Source: Clostridium cavendishii DSM 21758
Lineage (GTDB): Bacteria > Bacillota > Clostridia > Clostridiales > Clostridiaceae
Reading direction: 5' to 3'
Assembly: GCF_900141845.1 (NCBI RefSeq)
Contig: NZ_FQZB01000009.1
Span: forward strand, 62,001-126,000
DNA length: 64,000 bases
Shown: piece after piece, positions 9,930-19,006 of the stretch
Layout: each line of letters starts with the position of its first letter
How positions within the stretch are numbered: the first letter of the stretch is position 1
The notes under the pieces: model-generated
Databases searched by the model: none
Seen by the model: only the letters and a program-made list of their open reading frames with translations
What the model was told of the DNA's origin: nothing
Translations under genes and position numbers: made by a program

Positions 9930-10919
9930 TTAAATTATGTATCTTCCTTGTTCAAATACATCTTGTATTTTAGATTTTTTAAATTTTGCACTTAAAGATA
10001 TTAACAATTTAATTCTAGCCTTTTGCCCAGGCATACTTTCTCCAAAAATCACACCTAAATCTCTAAGATTTTTTCCTCCACCTATATAACCATAGGATTC
10101 AAAAACCCTTCCTTCAAAGCATCTTGAAGTCACAACAATTATAAGTCCTTTATGTAAAGCTTTTTCTATGGCTGGAACTATATTAGGTGGCACATTTCCT
10201 CTGCCCATGGCCTCTATTACTAAACCACTATAATTATTATTTGTGTAAAAATTCACTATATCCTCATCCATACCACTTACACATTTTATAAGACCAACTT
10301 TTTTATCTAGTTTATCTATAGGAATATAAGTATTTTCTATTACATCTCTATAAAAAATAACTTTATTGTTATCAACTATACCTATAGGTCCAAAACTAGG
10401 CGTTTTAAAAGCATTCAAACTCATTGAGTTTGCTTTTGTAACCTCTGACGCACTATTTAGTTCTCCATTAAAACAAACTAAAACCCCTCTAGCTTTAGCT
10501 TCTTCTGATATAGCAGTACAAATTGATGTTGCAAGATTAAAAGGTCCATCGTAACCAAGTTCTGAACTACTTCTCATAGCACCAGTAATCACTATAGGTT
10601 TTTCTGTCTTAATTGTTAAATCTAAAAAATAAGCCGTTTCTTCTAGAGTATCAGTTCCATGTGTTATTACAACCCCATCTATGTCATCTCTCTCTACTAA
10701 CTCTTGTACAAACTTTGATAAATCAAGCATTATATCTGGTGTTATATGAGGACTTGGAAGGCTTGAAAAACTATGTGACTCAATTTTTGCAAAGCCTTCT
10801 ATTCCAGTAACCATAGCCATTATCTCTTCTGCTGTTAAACTAGGTACAGCAGCCTGTATTCTTTCATCCACCTTCATAGAAATGGTTCCACCATTAAATA
10901 CTACCGCAATTTTTTTCAT
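9930..10919 (-). CDS. Type I asparaginase
   Basis: Hydrolyses L-asparagine to aspartate and ammonia. Catalytic Thr motifs are clear: VVFNGGTISM near the N-terminus and VITHGTDTLEETA (about residues 80-92), plus the ITGAMR segment. The open frame extends ten codons further, but GGAGGA sits just upstream of the ATG at 10919, so the protein begins MKKIAVVFNGG and has 329 aa. No signal peptide, so cytoplasmic. It follows the small membrane protein gene by 43 bases. Confidence 0.92.
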   Translation of the reverse strand: MKKIAVVFNGGTISMKVDERIQAAVPSLTAEEIMAMVTGIEGFAKIESHSFSSLPSPHITPDIMLDLSKFVQELVERDDIDGVVITHGTDTLEETAYFLDLTIKTEKPIVITGAMRSSSELGYDGPFNLATSICTAISEEAKARGVLVCFNGELNSASEVTKANSMSLNAFKTPSFGPIGIVDNNKVIFYRDVIENTYIPIDKLDKKVGLIKCVSGMDEDIVNFYTNNNYSGLVIEAMGRGNVPPNIVPAIEKALHKGLIIVVTSRCFEGRVFESYGYIGGGKNLRDLGVIFGESMPGQKARIKLLISLSAKFKKSKIQDVFEQGRYII

Positions 10920-10962
10920 TTGAATCCTCCAAAAATATATAAATCTCAAATAAGATTATACT

Positions 10963-11292
10963 CTAACTATAATAATATTCAAGGTTAGTAATTCTGTTTT
11001 TTTCTTTAGTATTACACTGGACATTATATATACTACCATAAAGATCATTTATAAAATTTGCTCCTCTAGATATTAAAAGTCCTGTAAGCACCTCTCCTAC
11101 TATTGGTATAGAAACATCAAAGCCAACCATACTCAATATATCAGCTTTTGTTAAAATACAAAGTAAAACCCCAACAATCATCGCTCCAATCCTATTAACA
11201 TCAAATTTTTTATCTTTTCTAATCATCTTTAAGCTTTCCCAAACAGCCTCAGAAATACCAGCTAAAACCAAAATAGATGCAATTCCATTCAT
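10963..11292 (-). CDS. Small membrane protein of unknown function
   Basis: I do not recognise this 109 aa protein with certainty. Hydrophobic stretches lie at about 4-14, 34-50 and 60-78, with a short positively charged segment (KMIRKDKKF) between the first two. The stretch GEVLTGLLISRGANFINDL recalls small clostridial and phage holin-like membrane proteins, but that is only a resemblance. The last ~25 residues are polar with a tyrosine-rich end (NLEYYYS). Good start behind AAGGGGTGG. It lies between tpx and the asparaginase gene, after a tpx terminator, so it may have its own promoter. Confidence 0.7.
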   Translation of the reverse strand: MNGIASILVLAGISEAVWESLKMIRKDKKFDVNRIGAMIVGVLLCILTKADILSMVGFDVSIPIVGEVLTGLLISRGANFINDLYGSIYNVQCNTKEKNRITNLEYYYS

Positions 11293-11395
11293 TTTTCCAC
11301 CCCTTTTTCAAGCAAATATAAAAAACTTTTATATTTACTTAATATACTTCTCAAATTCGCTTTATAATTAATATGTATAAAAGTATTTATATATG

Positions 11396-11424
11396 CAAAA
11401 AGAGGTGACAATATATGTCACCCC
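11396..11424 (-). terminator. Rho-independent terminator of tpx
   Basis: On the minus strand GGTGACA-TATAT-TGTCACC forms a 7-bp stem (11404-11422), followed by TCTTTTT. It starts 18 bases after the tpx stop codon. Confidence 0.85.
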
Positions 11425-11439
11425 TTAAGGATAGAATTC

Positions 11440-11934
11440 CTATTTAGCCATTTTAGCTGCTTCTAATATTTCATCAAATTTTGGTTGATTTGTTATCTCA
11501 TCTAAATATTCTACATAGACTAATTTATTTTCAGAGTTAACTACAAAAGCTGCTCTTGTTAATAACCCTAGTTCTTTAATATAAGTTCCAGTAGCTTCAC
11601 TAAAACTTCTGTCCTTATAATCAGATACAACTTTAACATTTGATATAGACTTAGCTTGACACCACCTTGCTTGAGCAAATGGTAAATCCATTGATACAGT
11701 ATAACAATTCACATCTTGTAGTTCTTTAATTTTGTTATTAAAAGTTACAACTTCTAAGTCACAAACAGGAGTATCTACAGATGGAACAGCTAAAAATATT
11801 CTTACCCCTTTTGTATCCTTTAGTGTCAATTCTGATAAATCATTATTAACTACTTTAAAATCTTTTATCTTTTCTCCTACTTTTACTTGAGTTCCTAATA
11901 AATTTACTTCATTTCCTTGAAATTTAATTTTCAT
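11440..11934 (-). CDS. tpx: Thiol peroxidase (atypical 2-Cys peroxiredoxin)
   Basis: Reduces lipid and organic hydroperoxides using thioredoxin. 164 aa from the ATG at 11934; an in-frame GTG three codons upstream lies inside the ribosome binding site AGAGGTG and is rejected. The peroxidatic cysteine is Cys58 in SVDTPVCD, and the resolving cysteine is Cys92 in ARWCQA, the Tpx-specific 34-residue spacing. The promoter is a near-consensus TTGACA-N16-TATAAT overlapped by a perfect inverted repeat. Followed by a terminator hairpin, so monocistronic. Confidence 0.95.
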   Translation of the reverse strand: MKIKFQGNEVNLLGTQVKVGEKIKDFKVVNNDLSELTLKDTKGVRIFLAVPSVDTPVCDLEVVTFNNKIKELQDVNCYTVSMDLPFAQARWCQAKSISNVKVVSDYKDRSFSEATGTYIKELGLLTRAAFVVNSENKLVYVEYLDEITNQPKFDEILEAAKMAK

Positions 11935-11992
11935 ATATCGCACCTCTTAAATTATTTATTTAAAATTATTATTTGTTAACTTCCATATTTTT

Positions 11993-12020
11993 ATTATAAT
12001 AAATTTCTTTATTTTGTCAA
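11993..12020 (-). promoter_or_regulatory. SigA-type promoter of tpx
   Basis: -35 TTGACA at 12015-12020, 16-base spacer, -10 TATAAT at 11993-11998, about 60 bases before the tpx start. Its -35 box overlaps a large inverted repeat. Confidence 0.75.
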
Positions 12021-12049
12021 TACTTATTATTTATTAATAATAAGTATTG
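12018..12049. promoter_or_regulatory. Perfect 14-bp inverted repeat at tpx promoter (candidate operator)
   Basis: Arms 12018-12031 and 12036-12049 are exact reverse complements (CAATACTTATTATT and its complement) around a 4-base loop. It overlaps the -35 box of tpx and has no T-run, so it fits a repressor site better than a terminator. Its sequence is AT-rich and reminiscent of Fur/PerR family boxes without matching either consensus exactly. Confidence 0.6.
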
Positions 12050-12058
12050 AATTGTTAC

Positions 12059-12096
12059 AAAAAATAAAGATGGTTGATTTTAAATCAACCATCTTT
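12059..12096 (-). terminator. Rho-independent terminator of spoIVA
   Basis: Stem AAAGATGGTTGAT with its near-perfect complement (12066-12096), followed on the minus strand by TATTTTTT. It starts 10 bases after the spoIVA stop. Confidence 0.9.
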
Positions 12097-12106
12097 GATT
12101 CTAAAT

Positions 12107-13585
12107 TTAAAATATTATACAAATTAAATTTCCATTACCTTCATTTATAATCCTCTGAAGTGTTTTTTGTATTTTTGCTTGAATATCGTCTGGCATCTTA
12201 TACAACTTATTCTGAAGACCCTCTTTAACTAACATTTCTAAAGATTTTCCAAACATATTACTTTGCCATAATTTTTCAGGATCATTTTCAAATTGTTCAA
12301 GAAGAGTCTTAAATACTTCTTGAGTTTCCTTTTCAGTTCCCATTATAGGACAAATTTCAGTTTGAACATCTGCCTTTATTAAATGTAAACTTGGAGCACT
12401 TGCTTTTAATTTAACTACATACTTAGAACCCTGTTTGTCAATATCAGGTTTCTCAAATTTCATTTCTGAAAGCTGAGGTGCCACTAAACCATAACCTGTA
12501 TTCTTAACATCTTTCAATGCTTCCTCAACTTTATCGTACTCAATCTTTGCATGATTAAGCTGTTTAATTAATGCAAGCAAATCACTCTCATTACTAAGAT
12601 CTGAGCCACAAAGCTCACTTATTATCTTGTAGAAGATTCCTTTTTGAGGATTCATTTTGATTCTAGCTATTCCATCTCCAAGATTCATTTCACAAATTTC
12701 AGTAGCTCCTAAAAACTCTTCGTCAACTAAACTATCTAACCATTCTTTAATATCTCTAACCTTAAATATGTTTTTACACATATCTTTAACTATGTTTATA
12801 AAGTTAACCTTAAGCCAATGAGCTGGTTCCAACTTTTCTATCCATTCTGGCATATCAATATTAATTTCTTTTACAGGAAATTCTTTAAGTACTCTACCAA
12901 ATAAGTTGTTTACATTATTTTGATCCATGTTCGCAACATCCATTATTTCTACTGGTACATTATACTTAGCTTCCATATCTTCCTTAAGTTTTTCTGTTTC
13001 TCCACGTGTTGGCGTAGAGCTATTAAGTACAATAATAAAGGGTTTATTAATTAATTTCAGTTCATTTATTACCCTTTCTTCGGCGTCTAAGTAGTCATCT
13101 CTATTTATTCCTGTAATACTACCATCTGTAGTTATGACAAAGCCTATAGTAGAATGGTCTGTTATTACCTTTCTAGTTCCTATCTCCGCTGCATCTTCAA
13201 AAGGAATTTCATAATCAAACCATGGTGTATTTACCATCTTTGTATCTTCGCCCTCTTGATATCCTAAAGCTCCCTTGACAATGTATCCTACACAATCTAC
13301 CATCCTAACTTTAAATTTTATTCCTTCTTCAAGTTGTATTTCCACAGCTTCATTGGGTACAAACTTTGGCTCTGTTGTGTGTATACTCTTCCCTGAACCG
13401 CTTTGTGGCAGTTCATCCTTTGCCCTTTCCTTTTTATAAGTATTCTCTATCTTTGGTATCACCATTAGATCCATGAATCTTTTAATAAATGTAGATTTAC
13501 CTGTTCTTACTGGACCTACAACCCCAACATAAATATCTCCTTGAGTTCTATCTGATATATCCTTGTATATGTTAAACTCCTCCAA
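12107..13585 (-). CDS. spoIVA: Stage IV sporulation protein A (spore coat basement ATPase)
   Basis: ATP-hydrolysing cytoskeletal protein that polymerises on the outer forespore membrane in the mother cell and forms the base of the coat. 492 aa, the same length as the B. subtilis protein. The N-terminal P-loop is GPVRTGKST (24-32); the C-terminus ends in the hydrophobic NLICIIF that contacts SpoVM in Bacillus. The start codon is TTG behind GAAGGAGGG; no better ATG exists. It stands alone between two terminators, as expected for a mother-cell gene with its own promoter; I could not identify a convincing sigma-E box. Confidence 0.96.
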   Translation of the reverse strand: MEEFNIYKDISDRTQGDIYVGVVGPVRTGKSTFIKRFMDLMVIPKIENTYKKERAKDELPQSGSGKSIHTTEPKFVPNEAVEIQLEEGIKFKVRMVDCVGYIVKGALGYQEGEDTKMVNTPWFDYEIPFEDAAEIGTRKVITDHSTIGFVITTDGSITGINRDDYLDAEERVINELKLINKPFIIVLNSSTPTRGETEKLKEDMEAKYNVPVEIMDVANMDQNNVNNLFGRVLKEFPVKEINIDMPEWIEKLEPAHWLKVNFINIVKDMCKNIFKVRDIKEWLDSLVDEEFLGATEICEMNLGDGIARIKMNPQKGIFYKIISELCGSDLSNESDLLALIKQLNHAKIEYDKVEEALKDVKNTGYGLVAPQLSEMKFEKPDIDKQGSKYVVKLKASAPSLHLIKADVQTEICPIMGTEKETQEVFKTLLEQFENDPEKLWQSNMFGKSLEMLVKEGLQNKLYKMPDDIQAKIQKTLQRIINEGNGNLICIIF

Positions 13586-13646
13586 GATATACCCTCCTTC
13601 TTATTATTAACAATATATATATACTTAAGTCTAAGTAAATTTATAC

Positions 13647-13692
13647 CTAAAAAATGAGTAAGGCAGAAATTTTTTTCTACCTTACTCATTTT
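13647..13692 (-). terminator. Rho-independent terminator after gpsA
   Basis: Long hairpin AAAATGAGTAAGGTAGAAA with its complement (13651-13692), overlapping the gpsA stop codon, followed by TTTTTT. Separates the DUF512-der-gpsA unit from spoIVA. Confidence 0.88.
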
Positions 13693-14686
13693 ATAATAAT
13701 TCACTTTTCTTTTCTCTTTCCATAAGCTCTAAAACCGCTTCTTCAGGGTCTTTATTCATAAATATAACCTTATACAAAACATCTGTTATAGGCATTGATA
13801 TATTTTCTTTTTCCTTAAGTTCATAAAAAGCCTTGCAAGCCTTTATTCCTTCTACCACCATACCAACTTCTTCAGATGCTTCATCCTTAGTATAACCTTT
13901 TCCAATTAAAATTCCGGCTCTTCTATTTCTACTGTGCATACTTGTACAAGTAACTATTAAATCACCCATACCCGTTAATCCATAAAATGTTTCGAGCCTT
14001 CCTCCCATTTTTAGGCCTATTCTACTTATTTCAGTCATAGCTCTTGTCATAAGTGCAGCCTTTGTATTATCTCCATAACCTATACCATCTGATACACCAG
14101 CCGCTAATGCTATAATATTTTTTACAGCCCCACCTATTTCAACACCTATTAAATCATCATTAGTATATACTCTAAAATTAGATGTTATAAATAAGTCCTG
14201 TACTCTTTTAGCTGAATCCATATTATCTGAGGATGCTACAATTGTTGTAGGTATACCTAACGCTACCTCTTCTGCATGGCTAGGACCAGAAAGTATAACT
14301 ACCTCATTTTCAGGCAATACACTTTTTATAACTTCCGATATTCTAAGATTAGTTCTTTCTTCTATTCCTTTTGCTATACTTATTATTATTGCATCTTTAT
14401 TAATCTTTGATAGAATATTTTCACAAATTATTCTTATGACATGTGAAGGAACAGCAAGTATTACATACCTACTCTCCTTCAAAGCCTTGTCTAAACTTGT
14501 AAATGCTGTGACATTTTTAGGTATGTTTAACCCTTTTATATATTTATCATTTGTTCTTTTAAGGTTAATTTCATCTACTACTTTTTCATCTCTATCCCAG
14601 ATACTAACATCATATCCTTTGTTAGCTAGTAATATGCTAAGGGCAGTTCCAAAACTTCCCCCGCCTAAAAAAGTCACTTTCTCCAT
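13691..14686 (-). CDS. gpsA: NAD(P)H-dependent glycerol-3-phosphate dehydrogenase
   Basis: Makes sn-glycerol-3-phosphate for phospholipid synthesis. 331 aa. The Rossmann motif is GGGSFGTA (8-15). SGPSHAEEV and the GGAVKNIIALAAG segment carry the substrate and catalytic residues; TGMGDLIVTC is also typical. The start ATG follows the der stop directly and its ribosome binding site AAGGAAGG lies within the end of der, so the two are coupled. Gene order der-gpsA-(terminator)-spoIVA resembles that in Bacillus. Confidence 0.96.
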   Translation of the reverse strand: MEKVTFLGGGSFGTALSILLANKGYDVSIWDRDEKVVDEINLKRTNDKYIKGLNIPKNVTAFTSLDKALKESRYVILAVPSHVIRIICENILSKINKDAIIISIAKGIEERTNLRISEVIKSVLPENEVVILSGPSHAEEVALGIPTTIVASSDNMDSAKRVQDLFITSNFRVYTNDDLIGVEIGGAVKNIIALAAGVSDGIGYGDNTKAALMTRAMTEISRIGLKMGGRLETFYGLTGMGDLIVTCTSMHSRNRRAGILIGKGYTKDEASEEVGMVVEGIKACKAFYELKEKENISMPITDVLYKVIFMNKDPEEAVLELMEREKKSELL

Positions 14687-16009
14687 TTACTTATCCTTCC
14701 TTTCCCTATATTCTATATTAATACCTGTTCCTTTAAAATCAAAACTATCTCTTAATTGATTTTCTAAATATCTTTCATAAGAGAAATGTAGTGCACTTTT
14801 ATCATTAACAAAGAATAAGAATTTTGGCGGTCTTGCTGCAACCTGAGTAGCATAATATATTTTTAATCTCTTAAGTGCTACTACTGGTGGTTCTTTCATA
14901 AGAACAGCTCTATTTATAACTTCATTTAATATACCTGTTGATATTCTCTTAGAGTAGTTATCATAACACTTTTTAGCTATTTCAAGTACTTTATGAACTC
15001 TTTGTCCTGTAAGTGCTGATATAAACAAAAATTCAGCATAAGGCATAAATTTAAGATTACCTTGTAAATCTTTTTTATAGTTTAACATAGTTTTATCATC
15101 TTTTTCTATAAGATCCCACTTGTTAACTATTACCATTATGGCTTTTTTCATTTCATGCGCAAAACCTATAATCTTTTCATCTTGATCTGTTACGCCTTCT
15201 TGTGCATCAATAATTAATATAACAACATCAGCCTTTTCTATAGCCGCAAAAGTTCTAATTACCGAATATCTCTCTATTTCTTCTTTAACTTTACTTTTTC
15301 TTCTTATACCAGCTGTATCTATAAGTGTAAATTTGCCTTGCTCTGTTTCTAAATAGCTATCTATTGAATCTCTAGTAGTTCCAGGTATATTAGATACTAT
15401 AACTCTATCTTCACCAAGAAGTTTATTTATAAGAGAAGATTTACCTACGTTTGGCTTTCCAACCATAGCAATTTTTATATTTTCCTCTTCTTCGTCTTCG
15501 CCTTCATCATCACTTGGAAAATATTCAACAACTCTATCTAGCATATCTCCAAGACCAAGAGCTTGAGATGATGATATTGTTACTGGATCCCCTATACCTA
15601 AATTATAAAATTCCCATGCATTATCTTCTTCTTTAATTGTATCAACCTTATTCACAACTAAAACTACTGGTTTTTTACTCTTTCTAAGCATTTGCGCAAC
15701 TTCTTTATCTGCACCAGTAAGTCCTTCTTTACCATCAACTACAAATATAATAACATCCGCAGTTTCTATAGCAAGCTGTGCTTGCCTTCTCATTTGTTTT
15801 ATTATTATATTTTGATTTTCTGGTTCTATACCGCCTGTGTCTATCATTGTAAATGTATGACGTAACCATTCTGCCTCTGCATATACTCTGTCTCTAGTTA
15901 CACCTGGTGTATCTTGAACTATTGAAATTCTCTTTCCTGCTAATTTATTAAAAAGTGTTGACTTACCAACATTAGGTCTTCCAACTATAGCAACTATAGG
16001 TTTTCCCAT
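14687..16009 (-). CDS. der: Ribosome biogenesis GTPase Der (EngA)
   Basis: Tandem-GTPase needed for 50S subunit assembly. Two G domains: the first with GRPNVGKST near residue 9, the second with GKPNVGKSS near residue 185, each followed by DT(G/A)GI and NK(V/W)D motifs. The C-terminal KH-like domain includes ATQVAARPPKFLFF. The frame is open 21 codons further upstream, but AGGAGG and family alignment point to the ATG at 16009, overlapping the upstream stop (TAATG) and giving 440 aa. Confidence 0.96.
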   Translation of the reverse strand: MGKPIVAIVGRPNVGKSTLFNKLAGKRISIVQDTPGVTRDRVYAEAEWLRHTFTMIDTGGIEPENQNIIIKQMRRQAQLAIETADVIIFVVDGKEGLTGADKEVAQMLRKSKKPVVLVVNKVDTIKEEDNAWEFYNLGIGDPVTISSSQALGLGDMLDRVVEYFPSDDEGEDEEEENIKIAMVGKPNVGKSSLINKLLGEDRVIVSNIPGTTRDSIDSYLETEQGKFTLIDTAGIRRKSKVKEEIERYSVIRTFAAIEKADVVILIIDAQEGVTDQDEKIIGFAHEMKKAIMVIVNKWDLIEKDDKTMLNYKKDLQGNLKFMPYAEFLFISALTGQRVHKVLEIAKKCYDNYSKRISTGILNEVINRAVLMKEPPVVALKRLKIYYATQVAARPPKFLFFVNDKSALHFSYERYLENQLRDSFDFKGTGINIEYRERKDK

Positions 16010-17346
16010 TATATTTCCTCCTCTAAATGTTCGTTTATTAAGCTTATTAAATCTTCTCCTGTAATTTTGCAAACAATAACCTGAACATCTAATGCTTCTT
16101 CTATATCTGATATTTTTTTATCGTCTAGCATTATTTGCTCTTTTGAATTACTTAATTCATAACCTTTTCTAAACATATTTTCCGGCATTATTAAGTACTT
16201 AAAGTCTATTTTTCCCTTTAACTGATTTATAATATCTCCACCTGTTAAAAGTCCAGCTACAGTTATTGTCTCTCCATAGAATTCATTAATTATCTTAAAT
16301 GCATCTATTTTTATATTTTTATTGCGTTCAGATATCATATCAGCCACATGTTTTATTTCATCATAAGCTGATGTACCTGTTACAAAAGCAAAGCTTCCTT
16401 TTTTATTTTGATTTAAATTTTCAATTTCTTCTTTTATGGTATCCCTTAAAAGTCTAATCATTCCAATACCATCTTGTAATTGTTCATATTCACCATAAAA
16501 ATCAGCAGATGGTACTTCCTTTTCAGCCATAACATAAAATTCATCTGCAAGTCTTATAAATGGATTTCCTATTTCCTTAATATACTTTTGTTGAAGTCCT
16601 TCAATATCCAAAATTTCTTTTTTTGAGCTTTCTTTATCATATGTATTAAGTATAGGTAATCCTTCTCTAAATTTAGTTATTCCAACTGGTACAGCTGCTA
16701 CATTTTGAACAGCTGGATATAATTTATATAAATCCTCTACTGTATTTAGAAGTTCCTCGCCATTATTAACACCAGGAATAGAAACTATTTGGGCATTAAT
16801 TGTTATATCAGCCTCTGCAAGCCTTTTAAGTCTTTCATAAACTTTACCAGCAAATCTATTATTAAGCATCTTTACTCTTAATTCTGGATTTGTAGTATGT
16901 ACTGATACATTTATGGGACTTATTCTATATCTTATTATTCTATCAATATCTTCATCCTTCATATTTGTAAGAGTAACAAAGTTACCTTGTAAAAAACTTA
17001 ACCTTGAATCGTCATCCTTAAAATATAAAGTTTCTCTCATACCTTTAGGGTTTTGATCTATAAAACAAAACATACAGTTATTACTGCATCTTTTTGCAGT
17101 ATCTAAAATAGCGTCTTCAAATTCAACACCTAAATCTTCGTCAAAATCTTTTTCTATTTCAAGTTCCCAAACTTCTCCATTAACTTTTTCTATTTCCACT
17201 TCAATATAATCATCAGCAAGAAGAAATTTATAATCTATAATATCCTTTATTTCAGTGCCATTTATAGATAAAAGCATATCTCCAACTTCTATCCCCAATT
17301 CTTCAGCAATGCCACCAATTTCTATTTTAGAAATTTTATTTTTCAT
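16009..17346 (-). CDS. DUF512 family radical SAM protein with N-terminal PDZ domain
   Basis: 445 aa protein of unknown function, widespread in clostridia. Residues 1-65 form a PDZ-like domain (GGIAEELGIEVGDMLLSING). The radical SAM cluster motif is CSNNCMFC (Cys87, Cys91, Cys94), with FIDQNPKGMR just after it. The second half is the DUF512 domain. The substrate is not known. It is translationally coupled to der, so a link to ribosome assembly or translation is plausible but only inferred. Confidence 0.88.
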   Translation of the reverse strand: MKNKISKIEIGGIAEELGIEVGDMLLSINGTEIKDIIDYKFLLADDYIEVEIEKVNGEVWELEIEKDFDEDLGVEFEDAILDTAKRCSNNCMFCFIDQNPKGMRETLYFKDDDSRLSFLQGNFVTLTNMKDEDIDRIIRYRISPINVSVHTTNPELRVKMLNNRFAGKVYERLKRLAEADITINAQIVSIPGVNNGEELLNTVEDLYKLYPAVQNVAAVPVGITKFREGLPILNTYDKESSKKEILDIEGLQQKYIKEIGNPFIRLADEFYVMAEKEVPSADFYGEYEQLQDGIGMIRLLRDTIKEEIENLNQNKKGSFAFVTGTSAYDEIKHVADMISERNKNIKIDAFKIINEFYGETITVAGLLTGGDIINQLKGKIDFKYLIMPENMFRKGYELSNSKEQIMLDDKKISDIEEALDVQVIVCKITGEDLISLINEHLEEEI

Positions 17347-17532
17347 CTTCTCACTCCTTATTTTTTAAATACTTTATCAATATGTAATAATACATTAATT
17401 AGATATTATAGTCAACTGAAAGAAAAAGATAAGTTATATAATTAGAAATTGTTTTTGCATATTATATTCTATAATTGCATTTATATTATTCCAAAATATT
17501 GATATGATTAATTCTATAATTTCTTATGTATA

Positions 17533-17562
17533 TAAAAAAACTAACCTCAAATAAGGCTAGTT
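17533..17562 (-). terminator. Rho-independent terminator of the pst-phoU operon
   Basis: Stem AACTAGCC/GGTTAGTT (17539-17562) with an 8-base loop, followed on the minus strand by TTTTTT. It starts 6 bases beyond the phoU stop. Confidence 0.88.
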
Positions 17563-17568
17563 TTTTCC

Positions 17569-18225
17569 CTAATCATTTAAATCTACAAATTTCCCAGTAA
17601 CTAAATATATAGTCCATTCACAAATATTTGTAACATGATCAGCTATCCTTTCTAAATATTTACAAACAAATAAAAGCTGTGACGCCTGCTCAACATGGCT
17701 ATGCTTATCTCTCATAAATACTATTAATTCTTCAAAGATTTGTCTATATATAGTATCTACTTCATCATCTTTTTTACATATATCATAAGCTTTATCTACA
17801 TCATTAGTTATATAAGCATCTATAGACTCTTTTATCATTTTTTTAACTATAGTAGCCATTTCTGGTATATGAATGAGTTCCTTCATGTAATTTTCTTTAG
17901 CTAATCTTTTTGTTATCTTTGCTATATCTACAGCATGATCTGCCATACGCTCCAAATCAGTTACTATTTTTGTAGCCGTAAATATATTTCTAAGATCAAT
18001 AGCTAAAGGTTGTTCCATAGCAATAAACTTTATACATTTATCTTCTATCTCCTTTTGAAGATTATCTACTAAGTCGTCATCCCCTATAACCTTATCTGCT
18101 TCTTCTATATTTTGATTCACAAGAGATTCTACTGAATGATGTATTTGTTTTTCAACTATACTTCCCATTTTTATTATTTCATTATGAAGTTGCTTAAGTC
18201 CCATGTCAAAAGTTGTTCTTGTCAT
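17569..18225 (-). CDS. phoU: Phosphate signalling complex protein PhoU
   Basis: Negative regulator linking the Pst transporter to the PhoR kinase. All-helical protein of 218 aa with two PhoU repeats (about 10-105 and 115-210); each has the E/DxxxD metal-binding pattern, for example DLERMADHAVDI and YLERIADHVTNI. The true start is the ATG before TRTTFDMGL; an in-frame GTG three codons earlier sits inside the ribosome binding site AAGGGGTGAT. Last gene of the pst operon, 20 bases after pstB, before a strong terminator. Confidence 0.95.
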   Translation of the reverse strand: MTRTTFDMGLKQLHNEIIKMGSIVEKQIHHSVESLVNQNIEEADKVIGDDDLVDNLQKEIEDKCIKFIAMEQPLAIDLRNIFTATKIVTDLERMADHAVDIAKITKRLAKENYMKELIHIPEMATIVKKMIKESIDAYITNDVDKAYDICKKDDEVDTIYRQIFEELIVFMRDKHSHVEQASQLLFVCKYLERIADHVTNICEWTIYLVTGKFVDLND

Positions 18226-18245
18226 AAAAATCACCCCTTAATATT

Positions 18246-18995
18246 TTATCCAAATCTTCCTGTTATATAATCCTCAGTCCTTTTATCTTTTGGTTTATAA
18301 AATATGTCTTCTGTTTTCCCATACTCTACTATTTCACCATTTAAGAAAAAGGCTGTATTATCGGCTATTCTTCCAGCTTGTTGCATATTATGAGTAACTA
18401 TTATTACAGTATATTTTTTCTTTAAATCATCCATAAGTTCTTCTATTTTGCTTGTTGATATTGGATCTAGTGCTGATGTTGGTTCATCCATAAGTAAAAT
18501 CTCTGGCTCTACAGCTAATGTTCTTGCAATACAAAGTCTTTGTTGTTGACCTCCTGACAAGCCTAATGCACTTTTTTTTAGTCTATCTTTAACTTCTTCC
18601 CAAAGTGCAGCTCCTTTTAAGCTTTTTTCCACTATTTCATCTAATTTTTCCTTATCTTTAATGCCATGAATTCTTGGTCCATAAGCTATATTATCATATA
18701 TAGACATTGGAAATGGATTTGGTTTTTGGAAAACCATGCCTACTCTTTTTCTTAGAAATATTTCGTCATAATCACTATATATATCTTTCCCCTCAAATAA
18801 CACCCTTCCATTAATCTTAACACCTTCTATTAAATCATTCATTCTGTTTATAGTTCTTAAAAATGTAGATTTTCCACATCCTGATGGTCCTATAAGAGCT
18901 GTAACAGTGTTCTCCTTTATTTCCAAGTTTATATTTTTAAGCGCCTGGTTAGTTCCATAAAATAAATTTAATTTTTCTGCCTTTATTATAGTCAT
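18246..18995 (-). CDS. pstB: Phosphate ABC transporter ATP-binding protein
   Basis: ATPase of the high-affinity phosphate importer. 249 aa. Walker A GPSGCGKST (36-44), Q-loop VFQKPNPFPMSIYDNIAYG (the PstB-specific form), signature LSGGQQQR, Walker B LLMDEPTSALD and the switch VTHNMQQA. ATG start behind GGAGG. Placed between pstA and phoU in the standard pstSCAB-phoU order. Confidence 0.97.
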   Translation of the reverse strand: MTIIKAEKLNLFYGTNQALKNINLEIKENTVTALIGPSGCGKSTFLRTINRMNDLIEGVKINGRVLFEGKDIYSDYDEIFLRKRVGMVFQKPNPFPMSIYDNIAYGPRIHGIKDKEKLDEIVEKSLKGAALWEEVKDRLKKSALGLSGGQQQRLCIARTLAVEPEILLMDEPTSALDPISTSKIEELMDDLKKKYTVIIVTHNMQQAGRIADNTAFFLNGEIVEYGKTEDIFYKPKDKRTEDYITGRFG

Positions 18996-19006
18996 ATTTT
19001 CTCCTC

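Noticed and set aside
12018..12049. Reading the tpx palindrome as a terminator of spoIVA
   Set aside because: spoIVA already has a strong terminator at 12059-12096 and the palindrome has no T-run.
13516..13704. Minus-strand 62-codon frame overlapping the spoIVA start
   Set aside because: Overlaps the terminator after gpsA and spoIVA in another frame; no ribosome binding site.
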